Below are positions 44,004-52,523 of a stretch of 64,000 bases of DNA, piece by piece. The notes beneath the pieces were generated by a model. That model saw nothing but the letters and a program-made list of their open reading frames with translations, was not told the origin of the DNA and did no database searches. Made by a program: the position numbers and the translations under genes. Numbering within the stretch: the stretch's first letter is position 1; the number at the start of each line of letters is the position of its first letter. Source of the stretch: Atlantibacter sp032062175 (GTDB lineage Bacteria; Pseudomonadota; Gammaproteobacteria; Enterobacterales; Enterobacteriaceae). The stretch is from NCBI RefSeq assembly GCF_032062175.1, contig NZ_DAMBQK010000001.1, forward strand, positions 62,001-126,000. The letters run 5' to 3'.

Positions 44004-44558
44004 ATGATGAAACTGATGTTCGCATCAGATATTCATGGTTCTCTGGCCGCCACGGAACGAGTGCTGGCGCTGTTTGAACAGAGCGGCGCGCAGTGGTTGA
44101 TTTTACTGGGCGACCTGCTGAATCACGGCCCGCGCAATGCGTTGCCCGAAGGTTACGCGCCAGCGCAGGTCGCAGAAAAACTCAACGCTTATGCATCGCA
44201 ACTTATCGCGGTGCGCGGCAACTGCGACAGCGAAGTGGACCAGATGCTGCTTAACTTCCCCATCACCGCACCCTGGCAACAGGTGTTATTGGCGGAACAG
44301 CGGCTTTTTTTAACTCACGGCCACCTCTGGCAGCCGGAGAATCTGCCACCCTTAAGTGAACGAGATGTGTTTGTTTATGGTCATACTCATATCCCTGTGG
44401 CGCAACAAGGCGAAAGCTGCCTGCTGTTCAACCCGGGTTCGGTAAGCATACCCAAAGGGGGCTTTGCCCCGAGTTATGGCATGCTGGATGATGGCGTTCT
44501 GAGCATTCAGACGCTGGATGATTGCCGGGTTATTGCGCAGATGGCAATTACCCCGTAA
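44004..44558 (+). CDS. yfcE: YfcE, metal-dependent phosphodiesterase
   Basis: 184 residues, the E. coli length. All calcineurin-like metal motifs are visible: DIHGS, GDLLNHGPRN, RGNCDSEVD, LTHGH and GHTHIP, with NPGSVSIPKGG near the end. E. coli YfcE hydrolyses artificial phosphodiesters with Mn2+; its natural substrate is unknown. yfcD starts 54 bases downstream. Confidence 0.96.
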   Translation: MMKLMFASDIHGSLAATERVLALFEQSGAQWLILLGDLLNHGPRNALPEGYAPAQVAEKLNAYASQLIAVRGNCDSEVDQMLLNFPITAPWQQVLLAEQRLFLTHGHLWQPENLPPLSERDVFVYGHTHIPVAQQGESCLLFNPGSVSIPKGGFAPSYGMLDDGVLSIQTLDDCRVIAQMAITP

Positions 44559-44612
44559 TTTACCCACTTACTAAATATGCGCCGTGAGAGCGCTTCTCTA
44601 AAAGGTTTTCTA

Positions 44613-45167
44613 ATGGTTGAGCAGAATCATTTGGCGGGGACGGAATGGGTCGATATTGTCAGTGAAGACAATGAAGTTATCGCCCAGTGCAGTCGTGAGC
44701 AGATGCGTGCTGAACGCCTGAGACATCGTGCGACCTATATCGTGGTGCATGACGGTATGGGCAAAATTCTGGTGCAGCGCCGTACCGAAAACAAAGATTT
44801 CCTGCCCGGCATGCTGGATGCCACCGCAGGCGGCGTTGTGCAGTCAGAGGAAACGATGCTGGATTCTGCACGTCGCGAAGCCGAAGAGGAGTTGGGCATT
44901 GCAGGCGTGCCGTTTGCCGAGCACGGCATGTTCTATTTCGAGGATGAACATTGCCGGGTGTGGGGCGGTTTGTTTAGCTGCGTATCCCACGGGCCGTTTG
45001 CGCTTCAGGAAGAAGAAGTGAGCGAAGTAAGCTGGATGGAACCGGAAGAGATCACCGCGCGCTGCGATGAATTTACCCCGGACTCCCTGAAAGCGCTGGC
45101 GTTGTGGATGACCCGTAACGCCAAAAATGAATCGGCTAAAAAAGAGAAGCAGGAAGAGACGGAATAA
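44613..45167 (+). CDS. yfcD: YfcD, Nudix hydrolase of the isopentenyl isomerase-like group
   Basis: 184 residues from ATG 44613 (E. coli 180); the frame opens earlier, but the AAAGGTTT ribosome site and homology favour this start. The Nudix box runs from GGVVQSEETML to ARREAEEELGI and fits GX5EX7REX2EEXG. The C-terminal tail is lysine/glutamate-rich (ESAKKEKQEETE). Substrate unknown; similar proteins hydrolyse nucleotide-type diphosphates. Confidence 0.95.
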   Translation: MVEQNHLAGTEWVDIVSEDNEVIAQCSREQMRAERLRHRATYIVVHDGMGKILVQRRTENKDFLPGMLDATAGGVVQSEETMLDSARREAEEELGIAGVPFAEHGMFYFEDEHCRVWGGLFSCVSHGPFALQEEEVSEVSWMEPEEITARCDEFTPDSLKALALWMTRNAKNESAKKEKQEETE

Positions 45168-45181
45168 TTACCGCATCTGAT

Positions 45182-45205
45182 GCCCTCGCCAGCTCTGGCG
45201 AGGGC
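45182..45205. terminator. Perfect hairpin between yfcD and yfcC
   Basis: GCCCTCGCCAG-CT-CTGGCGAGGGC is a 24-base perfect palindrome between two convergent genes, without a U-run on either side. Confidence 0.7.
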
Positions 45206-45215
45206 AATCCCCGAT

Positions 45216-46742
45216 TTAATGGTAGCCCATCAGCTGTGCGCCAATCACCACCACGCTGGACATGATAAACAGCAGTCCCAACAGCGTTGCCCCCACCTTA
45301 ATCCAGTTGCGGAAATCCACCCGGCAAACGCCGAGCGTGGCCATCAGCGAAGCCGACGTGGGGTAGATAATATGGCTGAACCCGTCGCCAAACTGGAACG
45401 CCAGCACCGTGACCTGACGGTTTACGCCCACCAAATCGCCCAGCGGCGCCAGCAATGGCATGGTTAATGCCGCCTGGCCGGAACCCGAAGTCACAAAGAA
45501 ATTAAACACCGCCTGAAACAGCAGCATAAACCAGGCGGCCACGGCGTTATCCAGCCCGCTGATGCCGTTGGCGATGCTGTTGAGTAGCGTATTCAGCACG
45601 CTGGCTTCCCCGGCTTCGCCGCTGCCCACCAGCAGCAGTATCCCTTTAGCGAAGCCGACCAGCAGGGCAGGGGCGATCATCATCTTCGCGCCCTCGGTAA
45701 ACGAGGAGGCCATGACGTTTATCGTCATGCCGTTGAGGCGGAATACCACCGCAATCAGGCCAATCACCAGGCCCATAGTGAAAAACTGGCTGGCAATCTC
45801 GGGAATAAACCACGCGTTGACGATAACGCCCCAGACCACCCAAATCATCACGCCGGTGAGCACCAGCAGAACCAGCCAGTCGCCCAGGGTAAAAGGCCGC
45901 TTGATGACGTCATCCTGCTGTTCGCGGAAAAAACGATCTGATTCATAAACCCGCGACAGGTGCGGGTTTTTCTTCACCCGTGCGGCATAGGCCAGCGTGA
46001 ACAGCAGGCCAATCAGTGTGGAAACTATCCATACCACGATCCGCAACCCTGACCCCGAGAGCACCGGTAAACCCGCGATACCCTGGGCCACAACCACGCA
46101 AAACGGGTTCATCCATGAACTGGCAAAGCCAATTTGGGTGGCGATGTAGGTGACAAGCACCGTGGTGATGCTGTCATATCCCAGGCGCACCATCAGCGGC
46201 GCGATAATGATAGCGAACGCCACCGCCTCCTCGCCCATGCCAAAGACCGCGCCACCGAGCGAAAACAGGATAAACAGCACCGGGATAAACAGCGCTTCAT
46301 TGCCTCGGGTGTGGCGGATCAGTGCCAGGATACCGTTATCGATGGTGCCGGTACGCATTACGATGCCAAACGCGCCGCCGATCACCAGCATAAACATGAT
46401 GATCCCAACGGCAGTGCCGAATTTAGAACCGGAGGTTAATCCTTCAAACGGGAAGTTCATCAGGCCTGGTCGTTCATCGCCGGTGCTGAAAAATTGCACC
46501 CGGTGGTACTGTTCTTCCCCTGCATCGTTAGTCAGGATGCGAAACGAGTGAGGGTCAACGACTTTACGGGTTTTGCTTTGACCGTCGACCTGGTATTGCA
46601 CTTCCTGGCTATCAAATACCCCTACCGGGACCACCCAGGTGGCAAGACTGGTCAGTATGGCGACAAAAAAGATGATGACCAGCGTATCGGGCATCGCCCA
46701 TTTTTTGGCTGGCTTAGATGGAGACTCGGTGATTGCAGACAT
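45216..46742 (-). CDS. yfcC: YfcC, putative basic amino acid antiporter family membrane protein
   Basis: 508 residues (E. coli 506) with about twelve membrane segments. It belongs to the YfcC/ArcD-like C4-dicarboxylate-anaerobic-carrier superfamily; GGAFGIVMRTGTIDNGILAL, GAVFGMGEEAVAFAIIIAPL and FVTSGSGQAALTMPLLAPLG are the duplicated helical-hairpin motifs. The substrate is not established; in E. coli yfcC affects glyoxylate-shunt and acetate behaviour. It lies downstream of pta on the same strand but behind a strong terminator. Confidence 0.92.
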   Translation of the reverse strand: MSAITESPSKPAKKWAMPDTLVIIFFVAILTSLATWVVPVGVFDSQEVQYQVDGQSKTRKVVDPHSFRILTNDAGEEQYHRVQFFSTGDERPGLMNFPFEGLTSGSKFGTAVGIIMFMLVIGGAFGIVMRTGTIDNGILALIRHTRGNEALFIPVLFILFSLGGAVFGMGEEAVAFAIIIAPLMVRLGYDSITTVLVTYIATQIGFASSWMNPFCVVVAQGIAGLPVLSGSGLRIVVWIVSTLIGLLFTLAYAARVKKNPHLSRVYESDRFFREQQDDVIKRPFTLGDWLVLLVLTGVMIWVVWGVIVNAWFIPEIASQFFTMGLVIGLIAVVFRLNGMTINVMASSFTEGAKMMIAPALLVGFAKGILLLVGSGEAGEASVLNTLLNSIANGISGLDNAVAAWFMLLFQAVFNFFVTSGSGQAALTMPLLAPLGDLVGVNRQVTVLAFQFGDGFSHIIYPTSASLMATLGVCRVDFRNWIKVGATLLGLLFIMSSVVVIGAQLMGYH

Positions 46743-46862
46743 AACACACTATCCCTGTTGCATGGCAAAACGATAATTATGCAAACAGGCGAATAGCTAT
46801 TCATTGATGACACGCAGAGAAATGAACAAATCCGATTTTTACTCTGCGCTGATTTTTAAGAT

Positions 46863-46900
46863 AAAAAAAAAGCCGGAAACAGGGCGCTGTTTCCGGCTTT
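46863..46900 (-). terminator. Terminator of ackA-pta
   Basis: Read on the minus strand, AAAGCCGGAAACAG-CGCC-CTGTTTCCGGCTTT is a perfect 14-bp stem followed by T8. Very strong intrinsic terminator 40 bases after pta. Confidence 0.95.
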
Positions 46901-46939
46901 CGGATGCACAGCGCAGTGGCTGTGCATGGGCATCGCAGA

Positions 46940-49081
46940 TTACTGCTGCTGAGCGGACTGGATCGCGGTCAGTGCGATGGTGTAAACGATATCGTCTACC
47001 AGCGCGCCACGAGACAGGTCGTTAACCGGTTTGCGCATACCCTGCAGCATCGGCCCGATGGAGATCAGGTCGGCAGAACGCTGTACCGCTTTGTACGTGG
47101 TGTTACCGGTGTTCAGATCCGGGAAGATGAACACGGTAGCACGACCAGCAACCGGCGAGTTCGGCGCTTTAGATTTGGCTACATCAGCCATTACTGCGGC
47201 GTCATACTGTAGCGGACCGTCGATGACCAGATCCGGGCGTTTTTCCTGAGCGATGCGGGTCGCTTCACGGACTTTCTCTACATCGCTGCCCGCGCCAGAG
47301 GTGCCGGTGGAGTAGGAGAGCATGGCAACGCGCGGGTCGATGCCGAACGCGGCAGCGGAGTCTGCGGACTGGATAGCGATCTCAGCCAGCTGTTCAGCGG
47401 TCGGGTCCGGGTTGATGGCGCAGTCGCCATAAACGTAAACCTGCTCCGGCAGCAGCATAAAGAACACAGAAGAAACCAGGGAGCTGCCCGGTGCGGTTTT
47501 GATCAGCTGCAACGGCGGACGGATGGTGTTGGCAGTGGTGTGAACCGCGCCGGATACCAGACCGTCAACTTCATCCTGCTCAAGCATCAGGGTGCCCAGC
47601 ACGACGTTATCTTCCAACTGCTCGCGGGCAACCGCTTCGGTCATGCCCTTGCTCTTACGCAGTTCAACCAGACGGGCGACATAGCTTTCGCGAACCACTT
47701 CCGGGTCGACGATTTCAATGCCGGTGCCCAGTTCCACGCCCTGTGCTGCCGCAACGCGGGTGATTTCATCCGGGTTGCCTAACAGCACGCAGGTCGCGAT
47801 GCCGCGTTCAGCGCAGATAGCCGCTGCTTTAACGGTACGCGGCTCGTCGCCTTCCGGCAGAACCACGCGTTTACCGGCTTTACGCGCCAGCTCGGTTAGC
47901 TGATAACGGAATGCAGGCGGAGACAGACGGCGGCTGCGCTCGGAGCTGGCGGTCAGGGATTCGATCCAGTCAGCATTGATGTGGCTGGCCACGTATTCCT
48001 GCACTTTCTCGATACGCTCATGGTCATCAACCGGAACTTCCAGGTTGAAGCTCTGTAGGCTCAGGGAAGTCTGCCAGGTGTTGGTGTTCACCATGAACAG
48101 CGGCAGGCCGGTGGCGAAAGCGCGCTCGCACAGTTTGCTGATGCGGGCGTCCATTTCGTAACCGCCGGTCAGCAGAACAGCGCCGATTTCCACGCCGTTC
48201 ATGGCGGCCAGACATGCGGCAACCAGCACGTCAGGACGGTCAGCGGACGTCACCAGCAGAGAACCTGCGCGGAAATGTTCCAGCATATGCGGGATGCTGC
48301 GCGCACAGAAGGTCACGGATTTCACGCGGCGGGTTTTGATATCGCCTTCGTTGATCACGGTGGCTTTCAGGTGACGCGCCATGTCGATAGCACGTGTCGC
48401 GATCAGATCGAAGCTCCACGGCACCGCGCCCAGCACCGGCAGCGGGCTAACCGCTTGCAGTTGTTGCGCGTCGATGTTGATCACTTTGGCTTTGTTGGAA
48501 TCGTCAAAGATTTCAGACAGGTCAGGGCGGGTGCGGCCTTGCTCGTCAACCGGGGCGTTCAGCTTGTTGATGATAACGCCGGTGATGTTGGTGTTTTTCA
48601 CGCCGCCGAAGCTGCTGCGGGTCAGTTCGATACGCTCTTTCAACTGCTCCGGGGTATCGGTGCCCTGAGACATCACGAACACGATTTCCGCGTTCAGGGT
48701 CTTGGCGATTTCGAAGTTCAGCGACTGCGCGAACTGGTGTTTGCGGGTCGGCACCAGGCCTTCAACCAGCACCACTTCTGCCTCTTTGGTGTTCTCGTGG
48801 TAGCGCGCGATGATCTCTTCCATCAGCACATCTTTCTGATTGCTGGAAAGCAGAGACTCAACGTGGCTCATCTTCAGCGGCTCAGCGGCCGGAAGATTAG
48901 AATTGGTGCGCACGATCGTGGTGGTCTGGTCCGGCGCATCGCCGCCAGCGCGCGGCTGCGCGATCGGTTTAAAGACGCTCAAACGAACGCCTTTACGTTC
49001 CATAGCACGGATCACGCCGAGGCTGACGCTGGTCAGGCCGACGCTGGTTCCGGTAGGGATAAGCATAATTGTACGGGACAC
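46940..49081 (-). CDS. pta: Pta, phosphate acetyltransferase
   Basis: 713 residues (E. coli 714). Three parts: an N-terminal nucleotide-binding-like domain (MLIPTGTSVGLTSVSLGVIRA), a DRTGG regulatory domain in the middle (about 220-330), and the C-terminal catalytic domain from about 390 (KRVVLPEGDEPRTVKAA, MLSYSTGTSGAGSDVEKV). It interconverts acetyl-CoA and acetyl phosphate. The long allosteric form is typical of enterics. It lies 80 bases after ackA on the same strand. Confidence 0.98.
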   Translation of the reverse strand: MSRTIMLIPTGTSVGLTSVSLGVIRAMERKGVRLSVFKPIAQPRAGGDAPDQTTTIVRTNSNLPAAEPLKMSHVESLLSSNQKDVLMEEIIARYHENTKEAEVVLVEGLVPTRKHQFAQSLNFEIAKTLNAEIVFVMSQGTDTPEQLKERIELTRSSFGGVKNTNITGVIINKLNAPVDEQGRTRPDLSEIFDDSNKAKVINIDAQQLQAVSPLPVLGAVPWSFDLIATRAIDMARHLKATVINEGDIKTRRVKSVTFCARSIPHMLEHFRAGSLLVTSADRPDVLVAACLAAMNGVEIGAVLLTGGYEMDARISKLCERAFATGLPLFMVNTNTWQTSLSLQSFNLEVPVDDHERIEKVQEYVASHINADWIESLTASSERSRRLSPPAFRYQLTELARKAGKRVVLPEGDEPRTVKAAAICAERGIATCVLLGNPDEITRVAAAQGVELGTGIEIVDPEVVRESYVARLVELRKSKGMTEAVAREQLEDNVVLGTLMLEQDEVDGLVSGAVHTTANTIRPPLQLIKTAPGSSLVSSVFFMLLPEQVYVYGDCAINPDPTAEQLAEIAIQSADSAAAFGIDPRVAMLSYSTGTSGAGSDVEKVREATRIAQEKRPDLVIDGPLQYDAAVMADVAKSKAPNSPVAGRATVFIFPDLNTGNTTYKAVQRSADLISIGPMLQGMRKPVNDLSRGALVDDIVYTIALTAIQSAQQQ

Positions 49082-49161
49082 GGTTTATCCTCTTATACAC
49101 GGCGGCCAGAAATTCTCTGGCACAGAAAACAACACCGCCAGCAGAGGCTGGCGGCGAGGGA

Positions 49162-50364
49162 TTAAGCGGTCAGGCGGCTCGCATCCTGAGCGATCACCAG
49201 TTCTTCGTTGGTCGGGATGACCATCGCAGCGCGGGTGCCTTCTTTGTTGATGAAGCCGGATTTGCCGAAACGGGCAGCCAGGTTACGTTCGTGATCGACT
49301 TCGAAGCCCAGTACGCCCAGTTTGCCCAGAGACAGTTCGCGAACCATCGCCGCGTTTTCACCGATACCGCCGGTGAACACCACGCCATCCAGACGACCGT
49401 CCATCAGCGCAGTGTAAGAGCCGATGTATTTCGCCAGGCGGTGGCAGTAAACGTCCATTGCACGCTTAGCGTCTTCTTTGGATTCGTAGTTGTCTTCAAC
49501 ATAGCGGCAGTCGCTGGTGACTTCGGTCAGGCCCAGCAGGCCGGACTCTTTGGTCAGCATCTTGTTGATCTGGTCAACGCTCATGCCCAGGTTGTCGTGC
49601 AGGAAGAAAATGATCGCCGGGTCGATGTCACCGGTACGGGTGCCCATCACCAGGCCTTCCAGCGGGGTCAGACCCATAGAGGTGTCCACGCACTCGCCGT
49701 TGCGAATTGCAGAAACGGAACCGCCGTTGCCCAGGTGGCAAGTGATAATGTTCACTTCTTCCACCGGCTTGTTCAGCATTTTCGCGGCTTCCTGAGTCAC
49801 ATAGTAGTGGCTGGTACCGTGGAAACCGTAACGACGAACGCCGTGCTCTTTGTACAGATTGTACGGCAGGGCATACAGGTAAGATTCTTCCGGCATGGTC
49901 TGATGGAACGCGGTGTCGAACACGGCAACGTTCTTGTCTTTCAACTGCGGGAAGGATTTCAGCGCTTCTGCGATACCGATCAGGTGAGCCGGGTTATGCA
50001 GCGGTGCGAAAGAGGCAGAATCTTTGATGCCCTGGATGACGGATTCGTCGATAACCACAGAGCTGGTGTACTTCTCGCCGCCGTGTACGATACGATGACC
50101 AATCGCGGTCAGTTGTGCGGACAGCTCTGGTTTTTGTGCCAGAATAGTATTAACGATATAGTTCAGTGCTTCGCTGTGAGCGGCACCTGCACCTAAAGCC
50201 GCTTCTTGTTTACCGCCATCCATTTTCCATTTGATACGGGCTTCAGGAAGATGGAAACATTCGGCTAAACCAGAGAGGTACTCTTCACCATTTGCCGCGT
50301 CGATGATCGCGAATTTCAGTGAGGAGCTACCGCAGTTCAGAACCAGTACTAACTTACTCGACAT
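49162..50364 (-). CDS. ackA: AckA, acetate kinase
   Basis: 400 residues, the E. coli length. MSSKLVLVLNCGSSSLKFAI is the N-terminal phosphate loop; FHQTMPEESYLYALPY, HGTSHYYVTQEAA and NIITCHLGNGGSVSAI carry the active-site His and ATP motifs; GGIGENAAMVRELS is near the end. It converts acetyl phosphate and ADP to acetate and ATP, with Pta, during overflow and anaerobic growth. Confidence 0.98.
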   Translation of the reverse strand: MSSKLVLVLNCGSSSLKFAIIDAANGEEYLSGLAECFHLPEARIKWKMDGGKQEAALGAGAAHSEALNYIVNTILAQKPELSAQLTAIGHRIVHGGEKYTSSVVIDESVIQGIKDSASFAPLHNPAHLIGIAEALKSFPQLKDKNVAVFDTAFHQTMPEESYLYALPYNLYKEHGVRRYGFHGTSHYYVTQEAAKMLNKPVEEVNIITCHLGNGGSVSAIRNGECVDTSMGLTPLEGLVMGTRTGDIDPAIIFFLHDNLGMSVDQINKMLTKESGLLGLTEVTSDCRYVEDNYESKEDAKRAMDVYCHRLAKYIGSYTALMDGRLDGVVFTGGIGENAAMVRELSLGKLGVLGFEVDHERNLAARFGKSGFINKEGTRAAMVIPTNEELVIAQDASRLTA

Positions 50365-50694
50365 GGAAGTACCTATATTGATACGTGGCTAAAAAAACGT
50401 CAGTGAGTCTATCAGCGTAGCGCATGATGACGCTGACATTTATGATTAACGTCATGGCAGGGATAAAATTCGCCATCACGAAGGAAATTCTTAGCATTAT
50501 CGCCTGGTTGACGGCCTGAAGCCAAAGCGAGGCGATTCAATGTTGACAGGGTGTACCCTAAGGTCTACGCCATCAAAAGCTGGCACAGGATACCTGATAG
50601 CACGGCTTTTTGAAAAAGATTTTGAATGGTGATATGCACTGTTGTTATCTTGCACGAAATTTTGATTATTTATATGTGAAGTTGAGGTAAAGCC
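50365..50694. other. ackA-yfbV divergent intergenic region
   Basis: 330 bases with no gene that I can support. Contains the small palindrome AGGGTGTACCCT (50549-50560) just after TTGACA (50543-50548) and an A/T-rich stretch before yfbV. I cannot assign ackA or yfbV promoters with confidence. Confidence 0.5.
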
Positions 50695-51150
50695 ATGTCC
50701 ACTCCCGAGAATTCCCCCATTAGCTTTTTTAGCTTATTTCGCCGGGGACAGCACTATGCCAAGACGTGGCCTATGGAAAAACGCCTCGCCCCGATGTTTG
50801 TGGAAAACCGCGTGATCCGCGCCACCCGCTTTGCCATTCGCTTTATGCCGCCAATTGCGGTGTTTACGTTAACCTGGCAAATCGCGCTCGGCGGGCAGCT
50901 CGGCCCGGCGGTCGCCACTGCGCTGTTCGCCATCAGCCTGCCGATGCAGGGCCTGTGGTGGCTGGGCAAACGCTCGGTTACGCCGTTGCCGCCTTCTATT
51001 CTGCACTGGTTTTATGAGGTGCGTTCCAAACTGGAAGAGGCGGGCCAGTCCCTCGCGCCGGTGCAGGGCAAGCCCGATTACCAGGCACTAGCTGATACGT
51101 TAAAGCGGGCGTTTCGCCAGTTAGACAAAACTTTCCTGGATGATTTGTAA
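50695..51150 (+). CDS. yfbV: YfbV, UPF0208 inner-membrane protein
   Basis: 151 residues, the E. coli length. Two membrane segments at about 45-90 (FMPPIAVFTLTWQIALGG, then VATALFAISLPMQGLWWL); N- and C-termini soluble. E. coli YfbV contributes to insulating the Ter macrodomain from its flanks, together with MatP. GAGGTAAAG is the ribosome site. It begins the yfbVU-hxpA-yfbS run. Confidence 0.94.
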   Translation: MSTPENSPISFFSLFRRGQHYAKTWPMEKRLAPMFVENRVIRATRFAIRFMPPIAVFTLTWQIALGGQLGPAVATALFAISLPMQGLWWLGKRSVTPLPPSILHWFYEVRSKLEEAGQSLAPVQGKPDYQALADTLKRAFRQLDKTFLDDL

Positions 51151-51223
51151 TTTGCCCCCTGTTGCGCATATAAATGAGGGCATCTGAGTTGCTTAACGCG
51201 CCTATGCGTAACAGGAGTCAAAA

Positions 51224-51718
51224 ATGGAAATGACCAACGCTCAACGTCTGATTCTCTCGAATCAGTACAAAATGATGACCATGCTCGACCCGGATAACGC
51301 CGAGCGCTATCGTCGCCTGCAAACTATTATCGAACGCGGCTACGGCCTGCAAATGCGCGAACTGGACCGTGAGTTCGGCGAGCTAAAAGAAGAAACCTGC
51401 CGCACCATCATCGACGTGATGGAGATGTACCACGCGTTGAGCGTCTCCTGGACCAACCTGAAAGACAATCCTGGCATTGATGAGCGCCGCGTCACTTTCC
51501 TGGGCTTTGATGCCGCCACGGAAGCGCGCTACCTCGGTTATGTGCGCTTTATGGTTAATATCGAAGGCCGCTATACCCATTTCGATGCTGGCACCCACGG
51601 CTTTAACGCCCAGACCCCGATGTGGGAAAAATACCAGCGGATGCTGAAAGTGTGGCATTCCTGCCCGCGCCAGTATCACCTGAGCCCGAACGAAATCACC
51701 CAGATCGTAAACGCCTGA
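51224..51718 (+). CDS. yfbU: YfbU family protein (UPF0304)
   Basis: 164 residues, the E. coli length. Helical and soluble; family stretches are MTNAQRLILSNQYKMMTMLD and HFDAGTHGFNAQTPMWEKYQ. Function is unknown; E. coli YfbU has been linked to MazF-mediated cell death. GGAGTC ribosome site. It precedes hxpA by 12 bases, so the two are probably cotranscribed. Confidence 0.94.
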   Translation: MEMTNAQRLILSNQYKMMTMLDPDNAERYRRLQTIIERGYGLQMRELDREFGELKEETCRTIIDVMEMYHALSVSWTNLKDNPGIDERRVTFLGFDAATEARYLGYVRFMVNIEGRYTHFDAGTHGFNAQTPMWEKYQRMLKVWHSCPRQYHLSPNEITQIVNA

Positions 51719-51730
51719 CGGGAGCCTGCT

Positions 51731-52393
51731 GTGATCAAAGGTTTTTTGTTCGATCTTGACGGAACGCTGGTGGATTCATTGCCGGTAGTGGAACGCGCCT
51801 GGTGCGGCTGGGCCGATCGTTTCGACATTGCCCATGATGAGGTGTTGAATTTTATCCACGGCAAACAGGCGATTACCTCGCTGCGCCATTTTATGGCGGG
51901 CCGCAGTGAAGCGGAGATCCAGGCGGAGTTCCTGCGCCTGGAACAGATTGAAGCCACCGATACTGACGGCGTCACCGCGCTGCCTGGCGCGGTAGCGCTG
52001 CTGAACCATCTCAATGAACAGGGCATTCCCTGGGCGATCGTGACTTCCGGTTCGATACCCGTCGCCTCAGCGCGCCGGGCGACGGCGGGTTTGCCAGAGC
52101 CGAAAGTTTTCGTCACGGCGGAGCGCGTGGCGCGCGGTAAACCGGAGCCGGATGCCTATCTGCTTGGCGCGCAGTTGCTGGGGCTGAAGCCTGAAGAGTG
52201 CGTGGTGGTAGAAGATGCCCCTGCGGGCATTCTTTCCGGGCTGGCGGCAGGCAGCGAGGTTATCGCAGTGAATGCGCCGGACTCGACGCCGCGTCTTGAT
52301 GAGGTCAATTTGCGTCTTGATACGCTCACCGCATTGACCGTGGAAAAACAGCCCGACGGCGCGATCCGCTACGCAAAACGCGCACTTTCATGA
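51731..52393 (+). CDS. hxpA: HxpA (YfbT), HAD-family sugar phosphatase
   Basis: 220 residues (E. coli about 216) with a GTG start. HAD motif I is FDLDGTLVDS (nucleophile Asp8, acid/base Asp10), motif II VTSGS, motif III lysine in ARGKPEPDAYL, and motif IV VVEDAPAGILSGLAAG. It dephosphorylates hexitol and sugar phosphates in E. coli. A strong terminator follows, separating it from yfbS. Confidence 0.94.
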   Translation: MIKGFLFDLDGTLVDSLPVVERAWCGWADRFDIAHDEVLNFIHGKQAITSLRHFMAGRSEAEIQAEFLRLEQIEATDTDGVTALPGAVALLNHLNEQGIPWAIVTSGSIPVASARRATAGLPEPKVFVTAERVARGKPEPDAYLLGAQLLGLKPEECVVVEDAPAGILSGLAAGSEVIAVNAPDSTPRLDEVNLRLDTLTALTVEKQPDGAIRYAKRALS

Positions 52394-52447
52394 TGTCATC
52401 CCGCCACGCTTTACTCAAAAAGCGTTAGTATGTTCCCACTTCATTAT

Positions 52448-52480
52448 TGACGAAGCATTTCAGGTGCTTCGTCAATTTTT
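52448..52480 (+). terminator. Terminator after hxpA
   Basis: TTGACGAAGCA-TTTCAGG-TGCTTCGTCAA followed by TTTTT: an 11-bp stem, strong intrinsic terminator. Confidence 0.93.
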
Positions 52481-52523
52481 GCACCCCCTACCCGAGGCCC
52501 GCGTCAACTAACAAGGAAAGCGA

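Noticed and set aside
48275..50196. Long plus-strand frames (296 and 375 codons) opposite pta and ackA
   Set aside because: Both are antisense to well-conserved genes with strongly biased codon use, and neither resembles a protein family.
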